64,000 nucleotides of DNA from Flaveria trinervia (Eukaryota; Streptophyta; Magnoliopsida; Asterales; Asteraceae), in assembly GCA_025506515.1 (NCBI GenBank), contig CM046452.1, positions 43,863,444 to 43,927,443 on the forward strand. Reading direction: 5' to 3'. The position numbers were made by a program, and so were the translations under genes. Position 1 is the stretch's first letter, and every line of letters begins with the position of its first letter. Positions 30,994-44,897 of the stretch are shown one piece after another. The notes beneath the pieces are model-generated. The model was not told the origin of the DNA. It ran no database searches and saw only the letters and a program-made list of their open reading frames with translations.

Positions 30994-33048
30994 TCAGATC
31001 ATGATTTTAGTTGCAGATGCTTTTCCGTCTTTATTCTCAGTATTTCCAGCTGCAATTCAGAGAGCAAAAGATGTTACACATAATCCACCATATGAAATTA
31101 CCAACAGAGGTGTAGATTGAATTTGTTATGTTCTATCTCCCATGGGTCAAACTAGTACATGCAGGTCGAAAGACATCGTATATTAGTTTTTAAAACAATT
31201 GCTTTGGGTCAACCTAATCCAAATCAAAGAATTACCCATTTTGATCCACAACCAATTTTAACATGTTAAGGACTCTTCATGTTTTCCAAATCCGGACATT
31301 AGAAACTCTATATGCTCAAAAATGCCAAAACCCTCTTTTGGAAACCAAATTGTATAAAAGTTCAAAGAACTTATTTGAACAAAGTCACCATTACCATAGA
31401 CAACAAAGTAGTTCACAGAATTCAGTTTTCCTTGTTATCAACAACACGCATCTTAGAGAATTCATGAACATCAACTCTTCGATACAGGGATGAGAATGAG
31501 TGCATGATAGGGTACACCCACAAAAAATAATGCACTGATTTTTTTGCTATATTCTTTTTGTTATTTTTTTGTTGATCTCATAGTAAAGATGGTAGCCATG
31601 AAATAAAATACCAACCATGATACTGTGCTTTGGGCATCTTATGCTTCTAGTAAAGGATAATATTTTTGACCTGGTAGCAACCATATGATTTTTTCATGTG
31701 TTTCCAATGATATGTGATCCAGGCTAAGCTACGTGTTTTATCATTCTTCTCGGGTTTCAGCCAGGTCTGGTTGGGTCAGTTTGGGTTTCAGCAAAAGCCT
31801 ACTTCCATAGTCAGTCAAAGGGTGCAATTTTGCAGGGTAGGTAGAAGGGCATAAAGATGGGGCAACACAAAGGGTTGCAAAAGAAGATCATACAAAAACC
31901 CATCCACACTTTAATAATCATAATTGATAATACACTCAAGTTGCATGATAGAAAAGTGCAGTAATCTGCCCACTAAAGTTTCAATTAGAAGACTATAAAC
32001 TAGAGGCGAAGAAATAGGATCAAGCATCAAAATATTATGTAGTTCTGTACATGTGAAAACAGGTCGGGTTAGGCTGGGTTGGCCTGGACACTTGCTTTCC
32101 AGAAATATAAACGAGTTACATTTTTAAGGTGTGCTTGTTTGAATCTTAATAAGCTACTCAACTATTAGGCAAATTACTCATTTACATATCTCCTAATGAG
32201 GACAGCGTGTTTTTCGTGTAAATGGGTTTTAAAAGTTCAACCAACTTATGATTCACACATGAACCGAAGCCGTCTTACCACCTCCTAGGCTCCTACAGAA
32301 CAAACCTTTCAGCTTCTACGAGTTAAAGTTCCAACTTTCCAAGGCTCTAGAGTCTAGATGCATGTAGTCATTTCAATTTCTTGTAGCCGAATTCAGAATA
32401 ATTAAGTTTCACTTAATGGGTGTTTGAATGTTACTTTCCAAAATGATAATTGTGATTCATATAATAATAATAATAATCAAGTGCCTAAAGCTTACGAATG
32501 TAAGCTGATTTTCCATTTACCTAATGCCTCATTACCCAAATCTGATTCTCTTGCTCCTCAATATTCAGTAAATCAAATCATAATCAGTTTACCCAACTCA
32601 AAACAAATTACTCTACACTTCGAATCAGTTTTATCTCACGAAAACATGTTCTTAGTATTGTAGAAAGACAGTATCAAATTCAAATTAACTTTCCAATGAG
32701 ACCTAAGAGGTTGAGCTCAATATATCATAACTAAAAAAACTTACCAGATTCCAGAATTGCAGGAGCTTCGCCATAAATCGATTTAATTTTAGCTAGCGGA
32801 ACGATAGGGTTTTTACCAGCCTCGGCGTCAGCATAGAGTTTCTGCTTCCAATCCCACATCAATTGTCGCATTGATTTGTTGGATTTCACAAGCGAATCCC
32901 TCTGCGATTCTAGGGCTTCGATCTGTCTTTGCTGGTTGAATGATCTAACGGTCAGCCCTGCGAATGCACCCACGAGGAACACGTTGATTACGGTGTTGTT
33001 GTTCGCTGCTCTGCTCGCGAACTCCATTGCCTTCGTAGCCAATTCCAT
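30994..33048 (-). CDS. small conserved plant protein with one membrane span (119 aa, 2 exons)
   Basis: Exon 1 is 33048-32745 and exon 2 is 31049-30994, with a GT-AG intron of 1695 bp (donor TCTG|GTAAG, acceptor AATTGCAG). Total 360 nt, ending KIMI and TGA. Residues 18-36 (NTVINVFLVGAFAGLTV) form a single hydrophobic span. Residues 38-75 (QQRQIEALESQRDSLVKSNK) are coiled-coil-like, with a Trp/Lys-rich stretch after them, and the tail is charged. The start is placed at MELATKAMEF; an in-frame ATG 63 bases upstream (33111) could add 21 hydrophobic residues. I recall similar short proteins in other plants but no assigned function, so none is given. The long intron holds no obvious transposon. Confidence 0.8.
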
Positions 33049-33119
33049 CGATCTCAAGCGTAAGCACACACAGAGGATTGAACTCTTGAATATGGAGATT
33101 GATGCTTCCAAATAACGGT

Positions 33120-34084
33120 TGGAACGAGTGGTGCTTTGATATCAATTAACCCCTGTTTAGGGTTTTGAAGTCTCAATTTGGGTTTAGGTTTATGGGAGGA
33201 AGACGATGACCACGGACTACGCTTCTTGTCGTCACAAGAGAAGAATACTCGACTCCTGCTAAATGGTAATTGATTTTATAATCAAAATTTTAAATCTGTC
33301 AAAGCCTTAAGCCTAACCAATAAGTTTTATTTGGGCTACTAGTTGCAACCAAAGTTCAGGTTTTGAAACTTGATCCAAACCCATAAAGAGACACAGCCCT
33401 ATATTCGACATATTTAATTTATAATAGAAATATGAACAACTTTTATTTTCTCTTACTCATTTATAAGCTTTCTTTTACTGCAAACTAGGCTGAGTGACAA
33501 AATAAGTTTGCAAAAGGGGTTCAAGGCAAGTTGATGTTGGCCATTTTATGGAGTCACGTTCTTCTATAATCAAGTAGATACACGAAAAAAAAATCAAAAC
33601 TGAGTTACGCTGATTATTGTGAACCGCAACTAAGAGATCAGAGCAAGTTGGCTCGTTACTTTTTCTTAAAAAAGCGATAGCAAAAGTAACTAGTCGGTAA
33701 TAGACTGTACGTAATTTCAACAAAGAAGTAGATTAAAAAATACGTACCACTTTTGTAATACGATGCTTTAATCAACACAAGTTATATAAAGAAAACGAGC
33801 AGGCACTCAACCAAAGTAGACCCAAACCTGTTTTGCCCCATTACTAATTTGCTCATCTTCATAAGAGGCTACCACTGATGGTTTTGAATAAAAAATGGAA
33901 ACAATTTTCGGCCCTTGAGAAACTATACATGTCTAACCACTAGAACAAAAATGACATCATGAAACAAGATAAAATGGAAATAAGGCACTAGTTGTGTAAC
34001 ATGACGTTACAGTCAAGCAATGATTCATCTATCTCTTGCTAGCTTCAATCCGACTCTGGCAACTTAGAGAAGAATGACGGCTCG
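33120..34084. other. intergenic: promoter of the 119-aa gene and 3' UTR of CLT
   Basis: No coding region. Both flanking genes are on the minus strand. The stretch must hold the promoter of the small gene (near 33130-33300) and the CLT 3' end (below 34085). No distinct element was recognised. Confidence 0.6.
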
Positions 34085-34814
34085 CTATGAATCCAGGTCG
34101 GTGTCGTGCTTGTTATTGGTATTGGTACGTTGAGGTATATTGTATATAATAAGACCCAGCACAAGGATCACACTCCCAAACAGGAAGAAGGGGCTTAAAG
34201 TAACACCTTCAGGGAGGTATGGCAATGGAAGGGAAAGTATATAGATAGTTGTTGGCACTGAAAAATAAACATACAATTCATCAGTACAAGATTACAGTTC
34301 AAATCAACAATAATCTCATGACTCACGCATAATATTAATTGCAGAAAAAGAAACAAATGAGGGTGATGCTTATATGGTTCGATGATTCGCTACACACAAC
34401 CACCAAAATATTTTATGCAAGGATAAAGATTATTATAGTAATAATATTGTACTAGAAACTATATATAGTGAATTAGTTATTTATAAAAAAATTTAACAAA
34501 GGATAAAAGGTGTATGAGTCACCCGATGTAAGTAGTAGGGAAAGATGATCAGTTCCAACCGAGCCTTTTTGGACTCATTACCCAACCCGTCCACTTCTAG
34601 TTCAAATGTCATACTAAATTATTTTATTGATATCTTGTGGATTTGTGCAAGTATTAGTAGAGAGATCTGAAGAAGATAAGCCCTCAAAAAGAAGAACATC
34701 ATCCTTAAAGCTATAACTCATGTCACCGTTTTATCACAAATGAGTCTCCAAGTCCAGTTAAATGTCTGCGTCTATGTAAGCATGCATGCACTTCTTTTTT
34801 TCTTTTTTTCTTTT

Positions 34815-34872
<58 letters not shown>

Positions 34873-37800
34873 CTGATAACACAACTGCTAGTGAAGAAAC
34901 CACAGCAGAGGAGATTTTGACTAGATTAAGAACTGATATGTTGAAGGCAATATTGTTGACTATGTAAAGTAACGGTAAGAGTGGAGAGCCATCACAACCT
35001 GAAGTAACAAGGCAGTGATATGAACATCTACACGAAAACCAATAAGAAGCACAACAATCGATCCATTCCTTCAATACACCAATCAGTGTATCAGGTTGGT
35101 TGACTTCTAAAAGATCCATTCTTTATGAAGTTAATAAGGAAACATTATAAACATGTAAGTACATCAAGATCGAGTTAAAGCAAACGAATTCAATTCATTG
35201 GAGAGTGAGAAAAAAGAGCACAATATAGCTAGGTTATAAGATAATTGAGCATTCAATTGAGAGTTGACGCTGTATCTTTCCCCTAAATATCATGATTTTA
35301 CATAAGGTAATTATTACAGGGGCAATTTCAACTCAATTACGTGTGAATGAAGCAATTTGGGTTGTGCTTTTATCAGTCAACTAAGTTAAATCAAAGAAAT
35401 TTGCTGAAGGGTAATGAGCCACATGTGCCAACATTTGCACTTAATAGGTCCAAAATTTAAGAATATTACCAGATGAACTTGGACCGACATTTAGAAAGCA
35501 ACCAGCACCATTCTTTATGTATGAAGGAAGCTCATGAAATGGGATGCCTTTCAAATTTGATAAGAATGGAAGAAACAGAAGCACAAAAAGAGCCTACATG
35601 TTGAGACATAAGAAATACAAATGTATAAATTCTCCCTACAATTTTGGGTTATTGAACTCTTTATATAGGCTTCTATTTGTATATAAACCAATCGCTTGCC
35701 AAATTGCAAGATGAACACTACACTTGATTGCCAAGAATGAGTGGTATTGGACAAAGTTCTCATGACGCTGTTCTATTTCACAATATGTATGTCCAGAACG
35801 CTAATTCGTGCTAGTATGTTTGACATATTCCCCAAGAAACATGATCAATTTGCATAAAAAAGCCAAGTATGATGATAAAGCCAATAACTGTACTACAGTT
35901 GGTTAAGTCGATCTGCAAGAAATGATGAATGATATGATGCTGACGTGTAAAGGTGGAAATTTTGACACATTATTACCTTATAAACATGTCGATTGAGGTT
36001 AACTTTTATCTCAAACAGGTCACTTGTCAACTAATCTGTGATTTTAATGCATACAACCCCTAAACCGCTTTTAACATTATTACTGTAGTGATACACTTTG
36101 TACTAATACCTAGTGCATTGATTCTTAAATGGATAAAAGGGGATTGCAGATCAACCTGGCCCCCCTACCTGCTTTGACTTGAACCTGATTTAACCCTTTA
36201 CCAAACCACCCATCTTGCCACCTTCACTGTAGATGATATCTAAGAAGTAAGAAGTACCTGGAACCCGGAACCAAACGAATTCACAACAAATATATCAAGC
36301 ATCTTCCCCTGCACAAAACAGATTACAACAAAAGTTTAATGTGAACTACATAATAACCAAGCAATACAGTTCTCAAAGGCTGTATCAAGATACATGAGAA
36401 AAAAATCATACCTTAAGATGGGTAACAGCATCGATAAAAACGAATTCCTGTTCACTTAAACAATAAGCTAAAGCCAATTTTTTTTTTAAATATTTTGCCT
36501 GGAATTTTAATATTGTTTCTTGTATTACCTTGATAATAGTTGCACCTGCCTGGAATGCACTTGACACTACCATCATAATCGGCCACAGTAACCCAACTCC
36601 TGATAGCATTTGACCACTTTCTGAACCACTGCCATCAAGAAAATACACAATGCTCAGATTTATCCTTTAGTCATAGGCACAAACATGTATTAACCCACTA
36701 TTTAGAGCAAAACAGGTGGGCTGGGTAACTGGTCGAAATGGGTTTGGATCTAAACTGACATTTTTTATTGTGGTCAAAATTGGTTAGGTCATAAATTTGT
36801 AAACAATATGTGATTCAATAATGAATTAATATTATTATGAAAATCACACCATTACAATAATTATCAAGTTTTCAAACAACACGATTTAAGAGATTCTATG
36901 CATAAAAAAATAAATATTAACTTTCATCTCCCCAGACAGATTAGGGATTTTTTAGGGAGCATATAGGTGTGTCTTTAGTATTAGATGTGTTTTTAGTCTT
37001 AGCAACATATATTTGTTTTACGGATTTTTAGGCCATCCTGTTCTTATATCTTCTAGTACTAATAAACTCTACTATAGTACTATGGTACTTGCCTTTTCTT
37101 TTCCAAATGCTTTTTTTTTCTTATTTTTTGTATTTTCTCTCTCTAAAAAAAGTAGAGGTTTTTCTTGAGCCAGGGGGTCTCTCTAGGGACAGCCTCTTTA
37201 TCTCATGAGATAGAAGTAAGATTTACCCTCATTTCTCTGTTTCTAGACCCCACTATGGAGTGCTGGTAATTTTGGTTTGTTTTTGCATTAAATAATATAA
37301 CCTAGGTGACTTTCAACGTGGTGGACACTTCATTTCCTGTTTCATAACTTGCATTTAATATTTTACCCAATTGACCCATTAGAGATAAAACGTAATCCAA
37401 ATGAAACCATTCATAAATTATAGAGTTGCTGCCCCACAAAGTTTTAATTTTTCAAAGATACAAGATGGAATGACATGCATAAACTTTAGTAGAAGTTAGA
37501 TGCTAAGCTTTAGTAGAAGTCAGATGCTCACCATGTTCCAGATCAATCTGAGCATATCATATTACGCTCTAAATATGCTATCTAGAGAACTTTATGCTGT
37601 CATTCCATCATTTTGACAATGCTCCTAACTTCCGAAAAATAAAAACCACTGGAAAATTGTTGGTTATAAAAATATGAATTATGATACCTTGCAATAGCCG
37701 TAACCACTCCAGCAGCCACAAGTAGACATCCTGCAATTTTATTCCATGAGTATCTTCTTCCTAGAATTAGAGCAGAAAATCCCAGCTGCCATAATAGAAA

Positions 37801-40800
37801 CGTCTGCAACAAAGGATACATGTTGAAACCACATAAGATTATATTGGTAGGCACTATACACACATATACTTACTTTTTTTTTATCAAAACAGCACATATG
37901 CAAACTTGTGACGGATAAGATAAATGAAACATAGCTTGAGAAGTATTTAAAAACTACTTTTTGCAGGACTTCACTATAGTATATAGCGTCATAAACTACA
38001 GATATTTATAAACAAGAGGGACGCTTCAATTATTTATAGATACAAATGAAATGTAGTGAAACCACTTGATAGAAGTGGTAAAATGGGTGGGCCAGTAGAA
38101 ATGGGTAATTTGCATGTCAGGACAAGTCAGGTCGACCCCAAAACACTTCTAGCCAAAAGGTGTAAGTTTTAATAAGTAATTGGATGTCAAGTATGATTAT
38201 GAAATTATAATATCTCAACAAGAATATAATTTGAATAAAATGATTAAGGAGGTTTTATGCATCACGAAAAGCTATGGGTGAGCCATAACCCTTTTCCCTT
38301 CTTAGCTATTCTTTTTTTATTGAGTAAAATGCCATTTTCATCCCTGACGTTTTATTGAATTTGCCATTTCAATCCAAAAACTTTTTTTTGTCATTTCAGT
38401 CACTGTGGTTTACCAAATGTTGCCATTTCCATCCACTACACTAACTCCGTTAAGTTCTCCGTTATATATGAGTATATTTTAGTCTTTTTAACACCCTAAT
38501 TGTCTAAATAAAACAAAGTCAATCAATAAAATATTCAATTAAAACTAAAAAGAAAAATATGAAGCAACTAGTGAGACCAGACGCTTCAATTTAAAAGTTT
38601 TGATTAACGCTAACTAGTTTAGAAACCCGTCTACTACACATGTTGTAAGAAAAAATTAAATAATAATTATTTAGTAATATTAAAAATTAAAAAATATTTT
38701 TTTGAGATAAAATATGCTTAAAGTTGCATATAATTAACCATTAAGTAATTAAGAATAACACTAATTTTTCAAAATTCCGTCTTTAAAGAAGTTTGCTTTT
38801 AAAATATATTGATTTAAATCTCCAAAAAGTTATTAAAATGTTTGTATTAAACAACTTTATATTTCATATAATTTGGTTTTTATAATGTTTTGTTAATAAA
38901 ATTTTATTACGTTTGTGTCGTATCATAAAAAGTCAATATTTTTAAAAGCAAAACTTTTTAAAGACGAAAGTTTGAAAAATTATTGTTATTTTTTAATTAC
39001 CTAATGGTTAATTATATGTAACTTTAAGCATATTTTATCTCAAAAAATTATTTTTTAATTTTTAATAGTACTAAAAAATTATTTTTTAATTTTTAATAGT
39101 ACTAAATAATTATTATTTAATTTTTTCATACAACACGTGTAGTAGACGCCTAGACGGGTTTCTAAACTAGTTAACGTTAATCAAAACTTTTAAACTGAAT
39201 TGTCCGGTCTCACTAGTTGCTTTATATTTTTCTTTTAGTTTAATTTGAATATTTTATTGATTAACTTTGTTTTAATTGGACAATTAGGGTGTTAAAAAAA
39301 CTAAAATAAACTCATATTTAACGGAAAACTTAACGGAGTTAGTGGAGTGGATGGAAATGGCAACATTTGGTACACCATAGTGATTGAAATGGCAAAAAAA
39401 TGTTTTTGGATTCAAATGGCAAATTCAACAAAACGTCAGGGATGAAAATGGCATTTTACTCTTTTTTTGTTTACACTTTTGGCCACTAGAAATAAAACAT
39501 GGCCTGAATCAACCCATTTTCAAGTTGCTACTGTATCAATATTTCTTTAGTCAATATAAATTGTTATCTAATGGGTTAAAAAGATTTCTACAGAAACTGA
39601 TATTACCTGATTTAATATTGGTATGGCTGGTCCAGGGAGCATTGCTGTAAAAGACGCAACTTTTCAGTTATACAAAAAGAATTTAGGTATCCTGATGGGC
39701 TTCCCATGTTAGCCCTATTGCTAATTAAACAATGTAGCTAACATTCGCTTTTTCAGGTAGTGGTCAGCAACTTAACTGTTAGTTAAATTATAGAATGGTC
39801 AATCTTGATTGCGATCACATCAATGCACAAAAAGAAGGCAACTTGCTTAACATAAGACATTAACATTAGATTTGAAAGTGCTTACATGACAAAGAACAAA
39901 GAAATTAATCAGATAATAAGCTGTAACAGTGGAGAATAAGGTGTGGATCTGTATTTACTGTCAAAGTATCGGATAATCAGTTATTTGAGCGAGTGAAAGA
40001 TTACTGTTATTTAAGGAACTAACAGATATAATAACAAAATCTTATACCATTTTTTGATAAAAATGGAGATGTTTGAAGGAAGGAATGAAAGTACCAGTCT
40101 CATAATAGATTAAAATAAGAAAAAGTATCAGTTTTCTTGCAGCCGGAATGAAGCAGATTATTCGAAATTCATAATCAATCCCATGAAAACTCATTAAAGA
40201 AAAATACCTGCGGAGGACATCCCAGCAACAACTCCCAGAGCTTCTAGCATACCAATAACTGCAAATCGCCATTTTGGAAGGCTCATCATTTCATTAGTTA
40301 CAATGCCAGCACGATGTCTTATATACAGTATGGAAAAATAAATCGCCACATACCTGTTTGAAACAAAGATATCAGTTGCAAGGAAATTGAATGGTCTAGA
40401 ATGGTAGACAAATAATTAAAGTTGTTTCTCTAATAAAGGAGACAATCTATGATGCCATCCGTAAAATTAATGTCAACTGACATTGGCAGATCGTGGACGT
40501 GCCAAGCATAGAATGTTTTAATTTACTGAATATTATCAGTGGTAGCACTTAAAGAGATGGCCACTTTTAGTTGTTAACAGGCATTGAGATATCATTGTGG
40601 ACCTTGATATAAAAAATAGTAAGTATTAGGATCATACTCTTCCATATGCAGTAACTAATAGCTAAAACTTAAATTATGCATCAAAGGCTTCTATATGCTA
40701 TGTTCAAAATTTTATTAGTACAATGAGGGAATCAAGGTAACACTAACTTAAAGAAAATAGACTTAGTCGTGAAATCTTGATGTTGTGTTAAAGCTGTAGC

Positions 40801-42897
40801 ACACATTGCCACAACGCACAACCAACTCTATATAACTAATCCACATCATCATGTTATCTTTGTTTGTGAAAGTGATGTTCTTGCTATGTGTCTCATGCAT
40901 TTGGAAAAAGTTATATACGTTAAGTTACTTTTTTCAAATCATGTGTGTGATGTTGTTAGCCTAATTTGGATTGGGATGAAGATAAAAAGAAAGTTGCTGA
41001 TTTTTTGGAGTCTAAGTTATTTTTCAGTTTTGATTGTTTGGTGATTACCTTTATTTATGTTAAGATATCATAATTTATTTAATTTGATTGTTTCCTAGTA
41101 TGCAGGAATTTTGAATTTTGAGTCAATTAAGGTTAGGGGTCTAAGTTTAGATTAGTATAAATAGGATATCAATGTAATTGATTTAAGTGTGGGTTTTTTT
41201 TAACAATCAATAAAAGTCTAAAGCAGGGCTGCTTTTAAAAAAACCCTCCACTGTTTTTTCTTTCTACTGCTAAATACCTTTCAGATGTTACATGCTAAGA
41301 GTTACTGTAGTTAATAAAAGCATGCATATGCATTTGAAGTGCATCGATTTGGAAACCAACATTACCACCCTAAACTTCCAAGCAAAATCAAAATGTTTAT
41401 ACAATAATATTATAGCAATGTGCTTACTGTTATGATTGGACATTATAGCCTACATAAGTATTGTACAACTAGCAATATCATGATTTCCATGGCTTAAAAT
41501 AGGTTTACTTTTGTAGTGATGTAGCTAAGAAAGGACTACCCGGTGTGATCTCGGTTTGACAACACGTTCTGACTTCTGAGGGAGTTTTGCTAATAGAGGT
41601 GCTTATAATGTTTACTATAAATATAGAAATCTATAAAAATATTAGCAGCACAAAGCTAAAATTGAAGTATATATCTAAATTTCTTCCCACTTCTCAAAGA
41701 TCCCCAAGCTCCCTGGCTGGAGCTTTGTACCCCAAGACTGTATGAATAATTTTCAAAGGTCATGAAATCTCAACAACTCAATGAAACTACTTTATTTTCA
41801 CACTAGTAACCTGTGTAGGGATAGTGGGGTCTGCGGATGACAAACGGTAGCCGCCGTGATATTTAACAGGTTTAGCCATAATTCAGTTTCTTTAATTATA
41901 AAAATTTCTCTCACAACAAGTTGTTTGCTCTAATCTAAATGGTATACATAGATGACAGGCCATTGTAATTCTCTTGAGCACATTGAATAAAAATAACCCT
42001 AGTTGCAGCCATCGACGTTGGCCCGATTAATCCGAACCACGTTAAAATCTTGAGTTCTTTATATTTATGAGTTTGATTGTTTGTGAGTGCGCCTTTGAAT
42101 TCCTAACAACCATTTAGATGAAATATTACAATCTCACAATGCTCATTATCTTCACAGCCATACTAAACCTAAAAAAAAGACTTCTTTCTTTTATTTATCT
42201 TTGCAAACACCCTATAACAAATACGAGCAACAATTCCCAGATCAAGAGCAATAATGCCACATGAACTTTACCCTCATGTAATGAAAGTTGCACATTGGCC
42301 TGGATTTACAAACTTGTGCTCTGGAAAGAGGTTAGACATAAAGAGAATCTAAGAATGTAATCAATCAAAGTAAATGGCGACTTTTGGCGTGAATAGTGAA
42401 AGTCACAATACAGGTATTCGGTATTCCTCATTACGTATATTGATTAGAATAATGATCAATAATAAAGAAAAAGCAAAGAAATTACCCAAAAGTATTGACC
42501 TGAGCTAAGAAAAGGGATACTCCTTCATCGGCACTAAAGCAAGTTTATACATCACACGATTCCCCACCGCTAACACCAACGTACCAGCGGACCAAATCAA
42601 AATTCTGCTGTTAGAACTCGACGGAGCTCGTGATTGTGAACCGTTGGACGAACACCGAACGACAAATTTAGGGCTCGACTGGTGTCGAATTCGAGCGATC
42701 TTCCTGTAATTGACACCGAATCCATGTGCATTGTGACTAATCGAGCGTGAGCTCATTGGAGAAGATGCATGTGCAGGTGATAACAGAGAGGGATTTCTAG
42801 GGTTTTGAATTGGAAAACAAGAGAGGTGGAGTTTTGATCCATTGGTGAACTTGAATGTGAGATTAGGGTTGTGGGGAATTGAATATGCAAAAGCCAT
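34085..42897 (-). CDS. CLT: plastid CRT-like transporter (CLT), 10 exons, frameshifted in exon 1
   Basis: Exons: 42897-42486, 40353-40208, 39644-39607, 37803-37688, 36628-36529, 36447-36412, 36308-36258, 35593-35470, 34998-34873, 34257-34085. Apart from exon 1, phases agree and the frame runs to TAG at 34087. The protein would be about 440 residues: a Ser-rich chloroplast transit peptide (about 85 residues), then a drug/metabolite-type transporter. Landmarks are GNRVMYKLALVPMKEYPF, VTNEMMSLPKWRFAVIGMLE, AMLPGPAIPILNQTFLLWQL, LDIFVVNSFGSGFQ and CDGSPLLPLLYIVNNIAFNI. Plant CLTs are plastid-envelope relatives of the Plasmodium CRT protein and move glutathione/gamma-glutamylcysteine between plastid and cytosol. 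Exon 1 reads PF, then Ser and TAG. The family continuation (LAQVNTFG) is in another frame, one base short at the A4/T4 run 42510-42513. An in-frame ATG at 43038 is an alternative start. Confidence 0.88.
34815..34872. repeat. (GT)n(GA)n microsatellite at the CLT exon 9 donor
   Basis: A GT run (about 34815-34838) joins a GA run (34839-34870). On the minus strand it reads as a CT run starting two bases inside the intron, next to exon 9 (34998-34873). Confidence 0.9.
38322..39461. mobile_element. 1.14-kb foldback / Mutator-type MITE in CLT intron 3
   Basis: The left end GAGTAAAATGCCATTTTCAT and the right end ATGAAAATGGCATTTTACTC are mirror images. The inverted arms extend several hundred bases each, meeting near 38890. 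Inner matches include GTCTACTACAC / GTGTAGTAGACG and CTAACTAGTTTAGAAACC / GGTTTCTAAACTAGTTAACG. No transposase is present. The flanks are T-rich (TTTTTTATT left, TTTTTTTGT right), compatible with a roughly 9-bp duplication but too simple to prove it. It lies in the intron between CLT exons 3 and 4. Confidence 0.85.
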
Positions 42898-43059
42898 TTT
42901 GACTTTTGAGCATTGAAGAAGAAGAAGAAGAAGATTCAGTGGTTTCGTATATACGTTTAGAAATTGATGCTTGTGTTTCAACGTGTAATGATTTTGGGGA
43001 TTCACGAACACGTGGCAGGAAAAACGTGCTAGTTTCATGATAGGACAGATTCACTTTAG

Positions 43060-44738
43060 TTTATGCCACAGATTAAGATGCAACACCAGCAACAATACTA
43101 AAATTTAAATTATATATGATTATGTTTCGGGAACTTAAAACCATATTACATAACACACATCGTGAATCGTGAATGTTATCACTTTCATATTAAATCTTAA
43201 AAACATTTTTATTTTTAAAAGTTCTCATAAGTTTATATTCTTCAATCATATTTTGCTTGGTTTATCATGGTTTTATAACAATATTTAAACAATAATTACA
43301 ATCATTATAGGTTACGATGTTAAAATATATTGATTTTAAATACAACTTTCTTTTCAAAACATTTACGCATAGAAAATAGAGTTGTGCATTTCATTTTAGT
43401 AAAAAAATTAGTTAACAAAAGTTATCATGAAAATATAAAATTTATTAGAAAAATAAACGGGCTAAAAGTGTATATTATATAAGGATTGAAAATAAAATTT
43501 TCTAAAAGAAACAAAAGAATAATTAGAAGTGGCTTTTCGTGGCCAAGTTAAAACCGAAAAAAGTTTAATAGTAAAGTACGAATCTAAAAAAGTTTATTGT
43601 AGTGTTTAAGTTGTACATAGATAAAAAGAAACAAAAAAAAACATTATATAACAAAAGTTATAAAGAAAAAATCAAATAGAAATTAAAAAATTAAGTAAAA
43701 AATACTAAATTTGAAGAATCGATTTTAAGTAATTTATTTTAAAAAATAAGAAAATTTGCAACTACGTGGAAATCTGTAAAAAAATATAAGTAAATAACGA
43801 TATTTAATTTAAAGATTAAAAACTCATCCATAATTAACATAAATTGTTGTTGTTATTGACACTCTTTTAACGATGTTTGAAATACAAGTGTATATTTTTT
43901 TTTCACAAAATGAGATGTTATAGTTGTAGAATATGATATTATTTTATGTTATACAATACCATGTATAGTTTGCTAAAATATGATAAGAAATAGCACGTCG
44001 TGACAAAGGATAAAGTTTTACCTTTGATTTTAAATCTAGGAACTCATTTAGAGTTATTAACATTTAGTATACGTATTAAGCTAAAGTGTAAGCTTGCTTC
44101 AAGAGTGTGGGGGAAATGTTTTGAAACAATGAGAAGGCTACCGTACCCAAGACGTTAATATTTTGATGTTATATTCGATTTATAAACCTTTACATCTATT
44201 TAGTGATTCGTAACATATATACACACACACATATGACATCATATAACCTTTACGCTAATATTTCAATGTCTACTCAAATCCACCTCAAAATCAATATTAC
44301 CCACCCATATTTCTTTCATTTTATCAAACACTTTATCACTTTCATTCTCTCTCAAGCTTCATTTAAATCTTCCATACCTCAATTCTAGTCAATAACACTA
44401 AACATAAAAGTCCTTTGAGAGTTAAATCAATCATCATAAGAACACTTACGAGACCATTTTAAGCAAAGATAATCAATACACTACCCGAACCTTCTTAATA
44501 TATCACGATTCTTTCATTCTGACCACTTACATATGAATAAATCTAACCCATTGAAAATCATCACATATTTAAGCTCTCTCAAGCAACGCTCAAGTCCTAA
44601 CAAGTTCTTGCAATGTCAAGGTTACCCCAAAACTATAATACTACTAGAATATCACATACAGTTACTTTCATGACCACACAAACCCCATGACACCCTCTTA
44701 TTATTTCGAACACTTTAAAACACTTATTTTTTACACAA
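43060..44738. other. AT-rich intergenic DNA upstream of CLT
   Basis: No coding region or RNA gene. The first few hundred bases are probably the CLT promoter. The rest is AT-rich sequence up to the gypsy 2 insertion. Confidence 0.6.
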
Positions 44739-44743
44739 TGTTA

Positions 44744-44860
44744 TGTAACATCACGTTTTATGAATAAAATATTTAAAATACATATTTTAAGTATTGTTTA
44801 ACGAGTAAGTTTTGAAACAAATTATTACCGAGTTGTATGACATTTAACAAAATGATTATC

Positions 44861-44897
<37 letters not shown>

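Noticed and set aside
42863..43054. Second minus-strand ORF overlapping CLT exon 1
   Set aside because: Out-of-frame shadow of the transit-peptide and 5' UTR region.
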